This document shows positions 55,348 to 64,000 of a DNA stretch of 64,000 bases, in pieces. The notes under the pieces were generated by a model. That model was not told where the DNA came from, did no database searches, and saw only the letters and a program-made list of their open reading frames with translations. The position numbers and the translations under genes are program-made. The stretch is from Porphyromonas pogonae (GTDB taxonomy: Bacteria > Bacteroidota > Bacteroidia > Bacteroidales > Porphyromonadaceae): contig NZ_CP143258.1 in NCBI RefSeq assembly GCF_036320655.1, forward strand, positions 744,001 through 808,000, written 5' to 3'. Each line of letters begins with the position of its first letter. Position 1 is the stretch's first letter.

Positions 55348-55980
55348 TTATTTTGCATGTTGCCTGAGTATTTCTTTCAAAGGCTCTCGCCAGTCTTCAT
55401 AGTTTTTGGGGCAATAAGTGATGAAACCCATCTCATCAGCTATTTTCACATTGGCCGGACTGTCGTCAAGAAACAGAGTTTCCTCTGGTCTTATCTGACC
55501 ATCTTTTATCATGTATTCGAATATTTTCTTGTCAGGCTTCACCATCTTCATTTGATATGAGGCATATACTTTTTCTGCGAAACTGCTGAGCTTGCGTCCG
55601 CCCGGCAGGAAGTCATCACCTTCAGCATATTCCATGATATATGGGTTAGTGTTGGAGAGGATAAAAATTCGATAATCCTTGCGCAGTTTGTCTATAAAAT
55701 CAAACTTATATATGCATACCTCCTCCAGAAAACCCTTGAGGGCATAAAGTATATCATCATGCGTGAGCTTTTCCAGTTTGGAATGCTCTTTGAGTGCTTC
55801 TCTAAACTCTTCACCGGAGAGAGAGCCTTCCTCCAACTTCAGAAAAAGCCCGCTTTGTAAATATGGATCCAACATTTCATCAGCATCCTTGACACCTAAA
55901 GCTTCAAAGCGACGTACACTCTCGTCCCTGTTGAGGTGTATAAGCACCCCACCGAGATCGAAAACTATATTTTTTATCAT
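55348..55980 (-). CDS. HAD-superfamily hydrolase (YihX-like)
   Basis: 210 residues. Motif I IVFDLGGVLIHLN, motif II FILSNTN, motif III Lys in KMVKPDKKIFEYM and motif IV FLDDSPANVKIADEMG. The DLGGVL form of motif I, in which Gly replaces the second Asp, is normal in the YihX / epoxide-hydrolase-N-terminal subgroup, so a small phosphatase acting on sugar or nucleotide phosphates is the usual assumption. It appears monocistronic. Confidence 0.88.
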   Translation of the reverse strand: MIKNIVFDLGGVLIHLNRDESVRRFEALGVKDADEMLDPYLQSGLFLKLEEGSLSGEEFREALKEHSKLEKLTHDDILYALKGFLEEVCIYKFDFIDKLRKDYRIFILSNTNPYIMEYAEGDDFLPGGRKLSSFAEKVYASYQMKMVKPDKKIFEYMIKDGQIRPEETLFLDDSPANVKIADEMGFITYCPKNYEDWREPLKEILRQHAK

Positions 55981-56135
55981 TATAATTCTTGTTTTTTTAC
56001 CGTTGGCTTGACGCCAAACGAACTACGATATTACAAAAAATATATGATATCAAGGAAGCCTTCCTTTTTCTATCCTATTTATTTCAGACTAAAAAATCAT
56101 AACTTTGAGGAATAGACTGATAAAAGAATAATTCT

Positions 56136-57230
56136 ATGAATAGTGTCATCAAGAAAGGCGATAAAGTAAGATTTCTTAATACAACCGGAGGAGGCAAGGT
56201 CTCTCGTGTCGAAGGTTCCGTTGTTTGGGTAGAGGATGAAGACGGGTTTGAGATACCTACCCCTGTAAGAGAGTGTGTAGTGGTACAAGATAACGATACT
56301 TTTATGCCGGCGTACAACCCCCCGGTATTGAAGTCTCATCATCCTCAGGAGGAAGTTCAGCCATCACCCTCGTCCGAGCGCAAATCTATCCCCCGGGAGC
56401 TAAAACGCTTGCCCTATACTTATCTTCCTAATCATAATAAACTCAATGTCTATTTAGCTTACCTCCCCCTGGATCACCACAAGATAGGAACAGAGCCTTA
56501 TGAAGCTTATCTGGTAAACGATAGTAACTTTACACTGTTTTATACCTATCTCCATCAGCAGAGTGACGGTAAGTGGATTTTACGTGCATCAGGGTTCATT
56601 GAACCTAATATTAAGCTATTTATTGAGGAGTTTCAAGCTTCAGATCTGAATGATCTTGATAGAGTCTGTGTGCAGATTGTTGCTTATAACGAAGATAAGC
56701 CCTTTGATCTCAAGGCTCCTGAAGCTGTACAAATACGACCTGATATTACAAAGTTTTTCAAGCGACATAGCTTTCACGAAAATGATTTCTTTGAGGAAGA
56801 TGCTATTGTGTATCCACTTATCGAAAATGATCACAGAAATGAGCAAACCCGTATCAAACCTGATGAATTGGAACAAGCTATGCTGTCTAAGAAACATCAT
56901 GCTCCTGCTCCTGCCCGAAAGGAGAAAAGTGCATCTTTGGATTCTAATAAGATAGTAGAGATAGACTTACACATCAATGAATTATTAGATGATACGTCAG
57001 GTATGAGCAATGCTGATATCTTGGAGTATCAGTTGAGCAAGTTTCGTGAGGTAATGGATGACTATCAGGGTAAGATCGGACAGAAGATCGTTTATATCCA
57101 CGGCAAGGGTGAAGGTGTACTGCGCAATGCTCTCGAAAAAGAGCTCAAGCACAAGTACCGAAAATGTACTTTTCAGGATGCGTCTTTCAGAGAATATGGC
57201 TATGGTGCTACTATGGTAACTATACACTGA
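56136..57230 (+). CDS. DUF2027 / Smr-domain protein
   Basis: 364 residues. N-terminal KOW/SH3-like segment (KKGDKVRFLNTTGGGKVSRV), a central DUF2027 beta domain (about 90-210) and a C-terminal Smr domain (about 275-364) with EIDLHINELLD and VYIHGKGEGVLRNALEKEL, the DLHxx and HGxGxG motifs of MutS2-type nickases. The architecture is typical of Bacteroidetes. The Smr part may cut nucleic acid or act in ribosome rescue as in MutS2/SmrB; no direct evidence is available. A CYTH gene follows 18 bp later. Confidence 0.88.
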   Translation: MNSVIKKGDKVRFLNTTGGGKVSRVEGSVVWVEDEDGFEIPTPVRECVVVQDNDTFMPAYNPPVLKSHHPQEEVQPSPSSERKSIPRELKRLPYTYLPNHNKLNVYLAYLPLDHHKIGTEPYEAYLVNDSNFTLFYTYLHQQSDGKWILRASGFIEPNIKLFIEEFQASDLNDLDRVCVQIVAYNEDKPFDLKAPEAVQIRPDITKFFKRHSFHENDFFEEDAIVYPLIENDHRNEQTRIKPDELEQAMLSKKHHAPAPARKEKSASLDSNKIVEIDLHINELLDDTSGMSNADILEYQLSKFREVMDDYQGKIGQKIVYIHGKGEGVLRNALEKELKHKYRKCTFQDASFREYGYGATMVTIH

Positions 57231-57248
57231 TCCGCGCTAGCTATAGAC

Positions 57249-57701
57249 ATGGAAATCGAACATAAATATCTAGTGCACGATATGGGCTTTGTAAATCAGT
57301 CAGTGTCTGTATCTCATATTATACAAGGTTATTTGGTTGCTCGTGAAGGATGTACCGTAAGGATCCGAATCCGTGACGATGAAGCTTTTATTACAGTGAA
57401 AGGAAAATCATCGGAAAATGGGCTGTCCCGTGATGAATGGGAATATCCGGTGCCTCTCTCAGATGCTCGTGACATGATTTCACTTTGTGATGGACATGTT
57501 GTGAGCAAGAAGCGTTACCTTGTGCCTTATAGAGAAAAGGTATGGGAAGTAGATGTGTTCGAAGGGCGTCATGCCGGGCTTATATTAGCCGAGTTGGAAG
57601 TTGAGACGGAATCCGAAACATTTGATTTGCCCTCATGGATAGGGGCAGAAGTCACGGGGCAGAAGCAATATTACAATGCTCGTATGGCTTTGGATAAATA
57701 A
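57249..57701 (+). CDS. CYTH-domain protein (triphosphate-tunnel enzyme)
   Basis: 150 residues starting with the hallmark MEIEHKYLV (ExExK). Basic residues of the tunnel (VRIRIRDDEAFITVKGK) and acidic C-terminal strands (WEVDVFEG, LAELEVETES) are present. CYTH proteins hydrolyse inorganic triphosphate or, more rarely, make cAMP; a triphosphatase role is likelier for this short single-domain form. It sits 18 bp after the Smr gene and 30 bp before the peptidase gene. Confidence 0.9.
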   Translation: MEIEHKYLVHDMGFVNQSVSVSHIIQGYLVAREGCTVRIRIRDDEAFITVKGKSSENGLSRDEWEYPVPLSDARDMISLCDGHVVSKKRYLVPYREKVWEVDVFEGRHAGLILAELEVETESETFDLPSWIGAEVTGQKQYYNARMALDK

Positions 57702-57731
57702 AATACACAACAACACTTATTAATAATATCT

Positions 57732-59927
57732 ATGATGAAAAAAACTCTTTCTTTTTTTATGCTACTCTTTGTTTGTGTGACGTATAGTTATGCTGATGAA
57801 GGGATGTGGCTCATGCAGCAGCTTGGGCGCAAATATGCCGAAATGAAAGCCCGAGGGCTTAAACTCAAAGAGTATGACTTGTACAACCCCAACGGATCCA
57901 GCCTCAAAGACGCTGTAGTGATATTCGACAGGGGTTGTACCGGCGAGATTGTTTCCTCACAAGGGTTGGTCTTGACCAATCATCATTGTGGCTATGATGC
58001 CATACAACAGCTTAGTTCTGTAGAGCATAACTATCTGGATGATGGTTATTGGGCTATGGATTTTAAGCATGAACTCCCTGCCCAAGGGGTCACCGTAACA
58101 TTTATTGATAAGATAGAAGATGTGACGTCTTATGTAAAAGAGGAGCTCAAAAACATTACTGACCCAAACAGTATGGCTTATCTGTCTCCTAAATATCTTG
58201 ATGGGTTGGCTCTGAAAAAGGTAGGCGAGCAATACCTCAAGTCACATCCCGGTATTGAGGTGGAGATAAAAGCCTTTTATGATGGCAATATGTATCTCAT
58301 GTTTACCAAGAAGATTTACTCTGACATCAGATTTGTAGGAGCTCCTCCCAGTTCTATAGGGAAGTTTGGTGCCGATACAGATAATTGGATGTGGCCAAGA
58401 CATGCAGGGGATTTCTCTGTTTTCCGTATCTATGCTGATAAAGACGGCAATCCGGCCCCTTATTCTGAGCGTAATGTCCCACTCAAACCAAAGAAGTGGT
58501 TTAATATTTCTACAGGAGGTGTGCAGAAGGGTGATTTCGCCATGATTATGGGATTTCCCGGTACAACCCACCGTTTTTATACACCTCGTGAAGTGGATGA
58601 GTGGAAGAGTATTGACAATGATATACGCATACGCATGAGGTCGATACGTCAAGAGGTTATGCTCAGAGAGATGCTCGCTGACCCGAAGATCAAGATCATG
58701 TACTCTGCAAAATATGCATCATCGCAAAATGCTTACAAGCGTGCTATTGGAGCCAATTGGGCAATAGAGAAGCGTGACTTGAGAGCCGCTAAACTCAAGC
58801 AAGAACAGGACCTATTGGCATGGGGAAAGAAGAATGGCAGAGATAGCTACAAGAAGGCAGTCGATAATATCTCTGCTACGGTAGACAAGCGCAAGGACCT
58901 ACGCACTCGTCTTTGGTATCTTGAGGAAGGTATTCTCAGAGGTATAGAGTTTGCAGAGGCTCCATTTTTTCCAAAGGAATTGTCAGCTGACTTCTCATCT
59001 AAGCCTGACGAAGTGATCAAAATGATCGATAGCCAATATCATAAATTCTATAACAAGGACTATAGTCCTGAGGTAGATCGCAAGATAGCCAAGGCTATGC
59101 TGTTGGAATACACCAAGCAGATTGATAAGCAATACTGGCCTGTTGCTTTGCGTGAGGGAATAACTGAGAAGGAGAGTGTTGATGCTTATGTCGATTATAT
59201 TTTTGATAATTCAGTCTTCGCTTCTGCAGATAAATACAAAAAGTTTGTAAGCGATAAATCCAAATTTGAAGAGACTATCAAGGCTGATCCTATGTCTCGT
59301 TTCGCTGAATCAGTGATGAGAGAATATTTTACATTGAAAAAAGAGGTAGCAAAGTATGACGATCCTATCAACCAATCACGTAAAGTATATGTTGGAGGTT
59401 TGATGGATCTCAAAGGTCAACCCAACCTATGGCCCGATGCCAACTTTACACTACGCTTTACTTATGGAGAGGTTAAGGGGTATTCCCCTTCAGATGCCAT
59501 TGATTATGGTCATCAAACTTATCTCAAAGGTGTAATGGAAAAAGAGGATCCCAACAATTGGGAATTTGTAGTAGACAAAAAACTCAAGGATATTTACAAC
59601 CAAAAGCACTATGGATACTATGGAGGTAAGTATGGCAAGAAAGGACGTTGGGGAGTCATCGCTCCTGACGGTAAAGTCAAGATGCCTGTAGATTTCTGTG
59701 CTACCACACATACTACCGGAGGAAACTCAGGAAGTCCTGTCCTTGATGCCCGAGGAAATCTTATCGGTCTCAATTTCGACCGCAACTGGGAAGGTGTAGG
59801 TGGAGACATACAATATCTTCCGGACTATCAAAGAAGCATCATCGTTGACATAAGATATGTGTTGATGGTGATACAAGAAATGGGAGGGTGTGAACGTTTG
59901 ATTGACGAGATGAACTTTTCTAAGTAG
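57732..59927 (+). CDS. S46-family dipeptidyl-peptidase (DPP7-like)
   Basis: 731 residues with a signal peptide (FFMLLFVCVTYSYA). Chymotrypsin-fold halves are separated by a helical domain. The catalytic His is in LVLTNHHCGYDAI (about 85), the Asp follows in the N-terminal half, and the Ser is in TTGGNSGSPVLD (about 666). It removes dipeptides from oligopeptides in the periplasm, feeding amino-acid fermentation. The FDRNWEGVGGDIQYLPDYQR segment near the S1 site has small residues as in DPP7, rather than the Arg of DPP11, suggesting preference for hydrophobic P1 residues. The DPP7/DPP11 call is from memory of the two sequences. Confidence 0.92.
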   Translation: MMKKTLSFFMLLFVCVTYSYADEGMWLMQQLGRKYAEMKARGLKLKEYDLYNPNGSSLKDAVVIFDRGCTGEIVSSQGLVLTNHHCGYDAIQQLSSVEHNYLDDGYWAMDFKHELPAQGVTVTFIDKIEDVTSYVKEELKNITDPNSMAYLSPKYLDGLALKKVGEQYLKSHPGIEVEIKAFYDGNMYLMFTKKIYSDIRFVGAPPSSIGKFGADTDNWMWPRHAGDFSVFRIYADKDGNPAPYSERNVPLKPKKWFNISTGGVQKGDFAMIMGFPGTTHRFYTPREVDEWKSIDNDIRIRMRSIRQEVMLREMLADPKIKIMYSAKYASSQNAYKRAIGANWAIEKRDLRAAKLKQEQDLLAWGKKNGRDSYKKAVDNISATVDKRKDLRTRLWYLEEGILRGIEFAEAPFFPKELSADFSSKPDEVIKMIDSQYHKFYNKDYSPEVDRKIAKAMLLEYTKQIDKQYWPVALREGITEKESVDAYVDYIFDNSVFASADKYKKFVSDKSKFEETIKADPMSRFAESVMREYFTLKKEVAKYDDPINQSRKVYVGGLMDLKGQPNLWPDANFTLRFTYGEVKGYSPSDAIDYGHQTYLKGVMEKEDPNNWEFVVDKKLKDIYNQKHYGYYGGKYGKKGRWGVIAPDGKVKMPVDFCATTHTTGGNSGSPVLDARGNLIGLNFDRNWEGVGGDIQYLPDYQRSIIVDIRYVLMVIQEMGGCERLIDEMNFSK

Positions 59928-60085
59928 AAATCTCTAATAGGTGATTTCTGGTAGTTACACTATTTTCAGAATCAATCATCTGTTTTTAATATCCTGTTTT
60001 ATAGCATAAACCGGCCGTAGCCCGATAGGTAACCCCTCATCGGTATGCGGCCGATTTTGATAAAAACACCTTGTTGTAGTAATAA

Positions 60086-60272
60086 GAGACTGTTGCAAAA
60101 GTCAACAGTCTCATGGATTTTGGAGGCAAAGCCGACAAAAGACACTTTGACCGGGCAGAGAAGGTAAAGTGCAAGGCGCTAAGAGTGAGTGCACAGGGAG
60201 TTTACTTCCGGTAAATGACCAAGCGCGAATCTCGCAAGCAACGACGCAATTTGCCTGCTATGCAACGGTCTC
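60086..60272 (+). mobile_element. 187-bp MITE-like element, copy 10 (reference-like)
   Basis: Full-length, plus orientation, perfect hairpin end (GAGACTGTTG-CAAAAGT-CAACAGTCTC), right end TGCAACGGTCTC, perfect AATAA target duplication. It lies between the peptidase gene and the tRNA. Confidence 0.92.
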
Positions 60273-60455
60273 AATAAATAATCAGATATATCGCTTCTGA
60301 AAAAAGACCTAAAAGGGTTGGTAAGTATTGATTAAATTTGGTCATAGAATCATTGTTGTATCTATGAATATACGGGCAAAAAAAGACTGCGCCCACTTGG
60401 ATAAAGTGTAGCGCAGTAAACACATTAACAACAATCTTATTTCTCTTATACTTTG

Positions 60456-60528
60456 AGCCGAAAGCCGGACTCGAACCGGCGACCTATTCATTACGAATGA
60501 ATTGCTCTACCAACTGAGCTATTTCGGC
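60456..60528 (-). tRNA. tRNA-Thr (anticodon CGU)
   Basis: 73 nt on the minus strand: acceptor GCCGAAA/TTTCGGC, D arm GCTC..GAGC, anticodon stem ATTCA/TGAAT with loop TTCGTAA (anticodon CGT, decoding ACG), T arm GCCGG-TTCGAGT-CCGGC. All stems pair. The CCA is not encoded. Confidence 0.95.
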
Positions 60529-60575
60529 ATCAAGCACTGATACTATTCTTCTAAAAGCCCCGCAAATGTACGAAT

Positions 60576-61022
60576 TTATTTAATATCTCCTAAAAGATTA
60601 TCGAGGAATTTGTCCAAATCTTCGTTTAGTCCTTCCAATAAAGGATCATCTATTTTCAAAAGATCATCATCAATGAATAGAAGCTCTTCGATTGTACTGA
60701 AATCTTCTTCAACAAGTTCGATAGAAAACGGTTTCACAAACATGGGGTTCTCCCAAAAGCCACGCTGCTCCAATCGACTTACCGTCTCGCGTAAGGCCTC
60801 AATTATCTCCTGTGAAGGCTCATCGCATTTCTCTTCTACCCACGAATAGATGACACACGAACCAATCTGCTCATCAGTATCGTCATAAAGAGAAACTTCA
60901 CCTTTTTCCGTATCAATCTGCACAAACAGATCTCTCACAGAGCCGATGATTTTGGTATTGCATTCATTGAGAGATTCTACGAAGAGATTCCTCAATAAGG
61001 TCTTTTCTTTGTCGCTTGTCAT
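60576..61022 (-). CDS. Conserved hypothetical acidic protein downstream of valS
   Basis: 148 residues, strongly acidic toward the C-terminus (LLEGLNEDLDKFLDNLLGD), no signal peptide or membrane segment, so cytoplasmic. The N-terminal RNLFVESLNECNTKIIGSVR and the VQIDTEKGEVSLYDDTDEQI strand region look like a small alpha/beta fold. I do not recognise a family. It follows valS by 40 bp in the same direction and is probably co-transcribed. Confidence 0.7.
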   Translation of the reverse strand: MTSDKEKTLLRNLFVESLNECNTKIIGSVRDLFVQIDTEKGEVSLYDDTDEQIGSCVIYSWVEEKCDEPSQEIIEALRETVSRLEQRGFWENPMFVKPFSIELVEEDFSTIEELLFIDDDLLKIDDPLLEGLNEDLDKFLDNLLGDIK

Positions 61023-61062
61023 ATAACCGTTGTTGATGATTCTTTTATAACTGTTCTTAATG

Positions 61063-63690
61063 TTACGCCTGTGATTTCAATTGCTCAAGGCTTTGTTTGA
61101 TGGTGGCTATACGGCTTTCTGCATCTGATTGCTTTTTGCGCTCTATAGCTATAACTTGTTCGGGAGCTTTACTAACAAAACTCTCATTTGCCAACTTTTT
61201 CATAACGGAAGATAAGAACTTTTCTTGATATGCGAGGTCTGCTTCAAGTTTTGCTTTTTCTTCTTCCACATTGATAAGCCCCCCAAGTGGTACTGCGAAC
61301 TCATCTGTCCCTACCATGAATGATGCTGCACCCTCACTTTTTTCTGAAGCTCTCGTGATAGCATCGAGATTTCCCATCTTGATAATTACGGCATCAAATG
61401 CAGTGCTGAATGATTGCCCTGCTTCGAGAGTCAAAGCCTCTTTTTGTGGGATATTTTTTCCTAAACGAATGCTCCTTATGCCTGATATCACTTCTTGCAT
61501 GTGTGCAAATGATTGCAGGAAGGTTTCATCTATTTCCGTGGGGCTTTCCAACAGAGTTACCATAATGCTCTCTCCATCGTTGCGTTTGCGAATAGCCTGC
61601 CACAACTCTTCTGTAATGAAGGGCATGAATGGGTGCAGTAGTGTGAGCAACTCCTCAAAGAATGTCATGGTCTGTTCCAGAGTTGTGTTATCTATTGGTG
61701 ATCCATAAGACGGTTTGATAATCTCAAGATACCATGACGAAAAGTCGTCCCAGAATAGTTTATATACCGTAGTGAGAGCCTCGCTGATTCGATATTTTGA
61801 GAATAAGTCATCAAGCTCTGTCTTGGCTTGATCGATCTTCATGCCCAGCCATTTTACAGCTAGAGCCGAGGCCTCTGGTTGAGGGCTGTCGGTAACTTCC
61901 CAGCCTTTGATAAGTCTAAAGGCATTCCATATCTTATTACAGAAATTACGCCCTTGCTCACACAGACTTTCTTCAAAAAGCACGTCATTGCCGGCAGGTG
62001 CAGCCATCATCATACCCATACGTACGCCGTCTGCTCCGTATTTGTCTATCAATAGTAATGGATCCGGAGAGTTGCCCAAACTTTTTGACATCTTACGACC
62101 CTGTGCGTCGCGCACAATACCGGTAAGATATACGTTTTTGAAAGGCATATCACCCATGTATTCATAACCTGCCATGATCATGCGTGCTACCCAGAAGAAA
62201 AGGATATCAGGACCAGTTACCAAGTCGGATGTGGGATAATAATATTTGAGATCAGCATTGTCTTTGTCCATTACGGGAGCGAATACACTTATAGGCCACA
62301 GCCATGAAGAGAACCAGGTGTCGAGGCAGTCGCTTTCCTGAGTGAGATCTTCCAATGTAAGGGCTTCGTTGCCTGTTTTTTGTTTTGCGATAGCTAGAGC
62401 GTCCTGTGGTGTAGTTGCCACAACATATGCTCCGTCCGGCAAGTAATAAGCCGGAATACGATGTCCCCACCACAACTGACGGCTCACACACCAGTCCTTT
62501 ACATTTTCCATCCAGTGGCGGTAAGTGTTCTTGAACTTTGCCGGGTGCAGTTTGATGTCATCATTCATCACAGCCGCCAGAGCCGGCTTAGCAAGATGTT
62601 CCATTTTCAAGAACCATTGCATAGAGAGCTTAGGTTCTATAGCCGCATCTGTTCTTTCGGAATGCCCCACTTTATTGGTGTAAGGCTCCGTCTTCTCCAT
62701 CAAACCCGCCGCTTGCAGATCTTTCTCTATCTTATCACGAACGTCAAATCTGTCCATGCCTGCGTATGCTCCACCTTTTTCATTGAGTGTACCATTGTCG
62801 TTGAATATATCTATAGACTCCAGTTGATACTTTTCGCCCAACATATAGTCATTGACATCATGAGCGGGAGTTACCTTCAGGCACCCGGTACCAAACTCTA
62901 TCTCCACATATTCATCTTCTATGATGGGTACGGCACGGTTAACTATCGGTACTATTACTCTTTTTCCGTTGAGCCAGTTGTAGCGTTCGTCATTAGGATT
63001 GATGCACACAGCCGTGTCACCCATGATAGTCTCCGGGCGTGTCGTTGCCACCACAATATACTTATCGGGCATACCTTCCACAAAGTAGCGGAGGTAATAA
63101 AGTTTGCCTTGAGACTCCTTGTAGACAACTTCTTCATCGCTCAATGCCGTGAGAGCTTGCGGATCCCAGTTTACCACGCGTATGCCTCGGTAGATAAGTC
63201 CTTTGTTGTACAAATCCACAAATACATCCAATACGCTTTGTGATCGCTCATCGTCCATGGTAAAGGCAGTACGCTGCCAGTCACAGGATGCGCCCAAACG
63301 TTTCAGTTGCTCCAAGATGATACCGCCATGCTCGTGAGTCCAGTCCCATGCATGAGCAAGAAATTCGTCACGCGTAAGGTCTGTTTTTTTGATTCCTTTA
63401 CTTGCCAGCTTACCCACGACCTTGGCCTCGGTGGCAATAGATGCATGATCCGTACCCGGAACCCAACATGCGTTAAATCCTTTCATTCGAGCACGACGCA
63501 CCAGAATATCTTGTATGGTATTGTTGAGCATATGCCCCATGTGAAGCACTCCGGTAACATTGGGCGGAGGGATGACGACGGTATAAGGCTCACGTCCGTC
63601 AGGTTCGGAATGGAAAAATCCCTTATCCATCCAATATTGATACCATTTGTTCTCTACAGCTTCGGGGCTATACTTTGATGCAATTTCCAT
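61063..63690 (-). CDS. valS: Valyl-tRNA synthetase
   Basis: 875-residue class I synthetase that charges tRNA-Val. Signature HMGH in [17 protein letters not shown] (about residue 50), KMSKS in [15 protein letters not shown] (about 535), editing domain CP1 with [17 protein letters not shown], anticodon-binding domain after about 600 and the C-terminal tRNA-binding coiled coil ([20 protein letters not shown] to the end). The length is normal for bacterial ValRS. The ATG at 63690 agrees with family starts. Confidence 0.97.
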   Translation of the reverse strand: MEIASKYSPEAVENKWYQYWMDKGFFHSEPDGREPYTVVIPPPNVTGVLHMGHMLNNTIQDILVRRARMKGFNACWVPGTDHASIATEAKVVGKLASKGIKKTDLTRDEFLAHAWDWTHEHGGIILEQLKRLGASCDWQRTAFTMDDERSQSVLDVFVDLYNKGLIYRGIRVVNWDPQALTALSDEEVVYKESQGKLYYLRYFVEGMPDKYIVVATTRPETIMGDTAVCINPNDERYNWLNGKRVIVPIVNRAVPIIEDEYVEIEFGTGCLKVTPAHDVNDYMLGEKYQLESIDIFNDNGTLNEKGGAYAGMDRFDVRDKIEKDLQAAGLMEKTEPYTNKVGHSERTDAAIEPKLSMQWFLKMEHLAKPALAAVMNDDIKLHPAKFKNTYRHWMENVKDWCVSRQLWWGHRIPAYYLPDGAYVVATTPQDALAIAKQKTGNEALTLEDLTQESDCLDTWFSSWLWPISVFAPVMDKDNADLKYYYPTSDLVTGPDILFFWVARMIMAGYEYMGDMPFKNVYLTGIVRDAQGRKMSKSLGNSPDPLLLIDKYGADGVRMGMMMAAPAGNDVLFEESLCEQGRNFCNKIWNAFRLIKGWEVTDSPQPEASALAVKWLGMKIDQAKTELDDLFSKYRISEALTTVYKLFWDDFSSWYLEIIKPSYGSPIDNTTLEQTMTFFEELLTLLHPFMPFITEELWQAIRKRNDGESIMVTLLESPTEIDETFLQSFAHMQEVISGIRSIRLGKNIPQKEALTLEAGQSFSTAFDAVIIKMGNLDAITRASEKSEGAASFMVGTDEFAVPLGGLINVEEEKAKLEADLAYQEKFLSSVMKKLANESFVSKAPEQVIAIERKKQSDAESRIATIKQSLEQLKSQA

Positions 63691-64000
63691 AAACTTGCGT
63701 TGTACTACTTATATGATATGATTATAAAACTTAATTGGGGGCGCAAAGCATAAATCCCTCGCGCAGCATCTGCAAAGGTAAATAATTATCTGCAAAGGTG
63801 TTTTATCCCAAGCTCTTCAAATATAAATACGCCACTTAATATCAGCAAAGCAGGATAAACACCATTCCTTCACGGAGGAAAGCTTTGAGCATCTTCTCCA
63901 AAAATAGAACTTTCATTTATCTCTTTATGCAGAGGGGTACAATTCCACACAATAGATGTTCGAGGTGATGTGTAAAATAGATAAGTCCTCAAAGGCTGTT
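63691..64000. other. Region upstream of valS
   Basis: No gene was seen. On the minus strand TACCTTTG at 63773-63780 matches the -7 consensus, about 83 bp before the valS ATG. A second CACCTTTG lies at 63793. No T-box or other leader structure was recognised. Confidence 0.4.

Noticed and set aside
62461-63243. 260-residue plus-strand open frame
   Set aside because: It lies wholly opposite valS, has a composition unlike a real protein and no family features.

Overview
The window is chromosomal DNA from a member of the Bacteroidota, most likely a Bacteroidales/Porphyromonas-like bacterium. The evidence is TonB-dependent receptors with CarboxypepD-like N-termini, an S46 dipeptidyl-peptidase, a DUF2027-Smr protein, a Bacteroidetes-type LptD, TAnnTTTG promoter boxes and a type V-A CRISPR remnant. 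The genus is an inference; there is no rRNA here.

Layout. 1-3950 holds an iron/siderophore uptake pair (PepSY membrane protein, cut by the window edge, plus a TonB receptor) and an NhaC antiporter. 4519-18355 holds an Oar-like receptor, nhaA, two overlapping SGNH-hydrolase genes, rbfA with a LolC/E-like permease, gdhA and a large outer-membrane receptor. 18356-20193 has one small gene, a mobile repeat and an array of about 14 units of 22 bp. 20194-30801 is an efflux operon (TolC, HlyD/MacA, FtsX-type permeases, ATPase, a third permease) behind a convincing sigma-54 -24/-12 promoter. 42149-48119 carries a GH110 alpha-galactosidase, an AraC regulator, a DUF417 membrane protein and an L-lactate permease. 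48716-59927 is housekeeping and envelope: EEP hydrolase, two rhomboids, LptD, HD and HAD hydrolases, DUF2027-Smr, CYTH and DPP7-like S46 peptidase. The end holds tRNA-Thr(CGU), a small conserved gene and valS.

The accessory core is 30.8-41.9 kb. It contains the wreck of a type V-A (Cas12a-type) CRISPR-Cas locus on the minus strand: a cas1 C-terminal fragment cut at a 30-bp palindrome, an apparently intact cas2, and degenerate repeats carrying the Cas12a crRNA handle. No effector gene is present. Between two 36-nt repeats sits a 2,048-bp phage-like fragment (S24 repressor, unknown protein, integrase pseudogene) whose integrase reading frame runs straight into a CRISPR repeat. Next come two paralogous secreted proteins of unknown function, a decayed lipoprotein gene broken by nonsense, frameshift and mobile-repeat insertion, an IS5-type transposase relic and a complete IS982-family element with a 7-bp target duplication.

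Across the window lie ten copies of one MITE-like element. Nine are exactly 187 bp and one is a 127-bp rearranged form. They have 12-bp imperfect terminal inverted repeats, a perfect hairpin at one end and, in five copies, perfect 5-bp target duplications. One copy splits a gene in frame and another supplies an in-frame extension to the AraC regulator.
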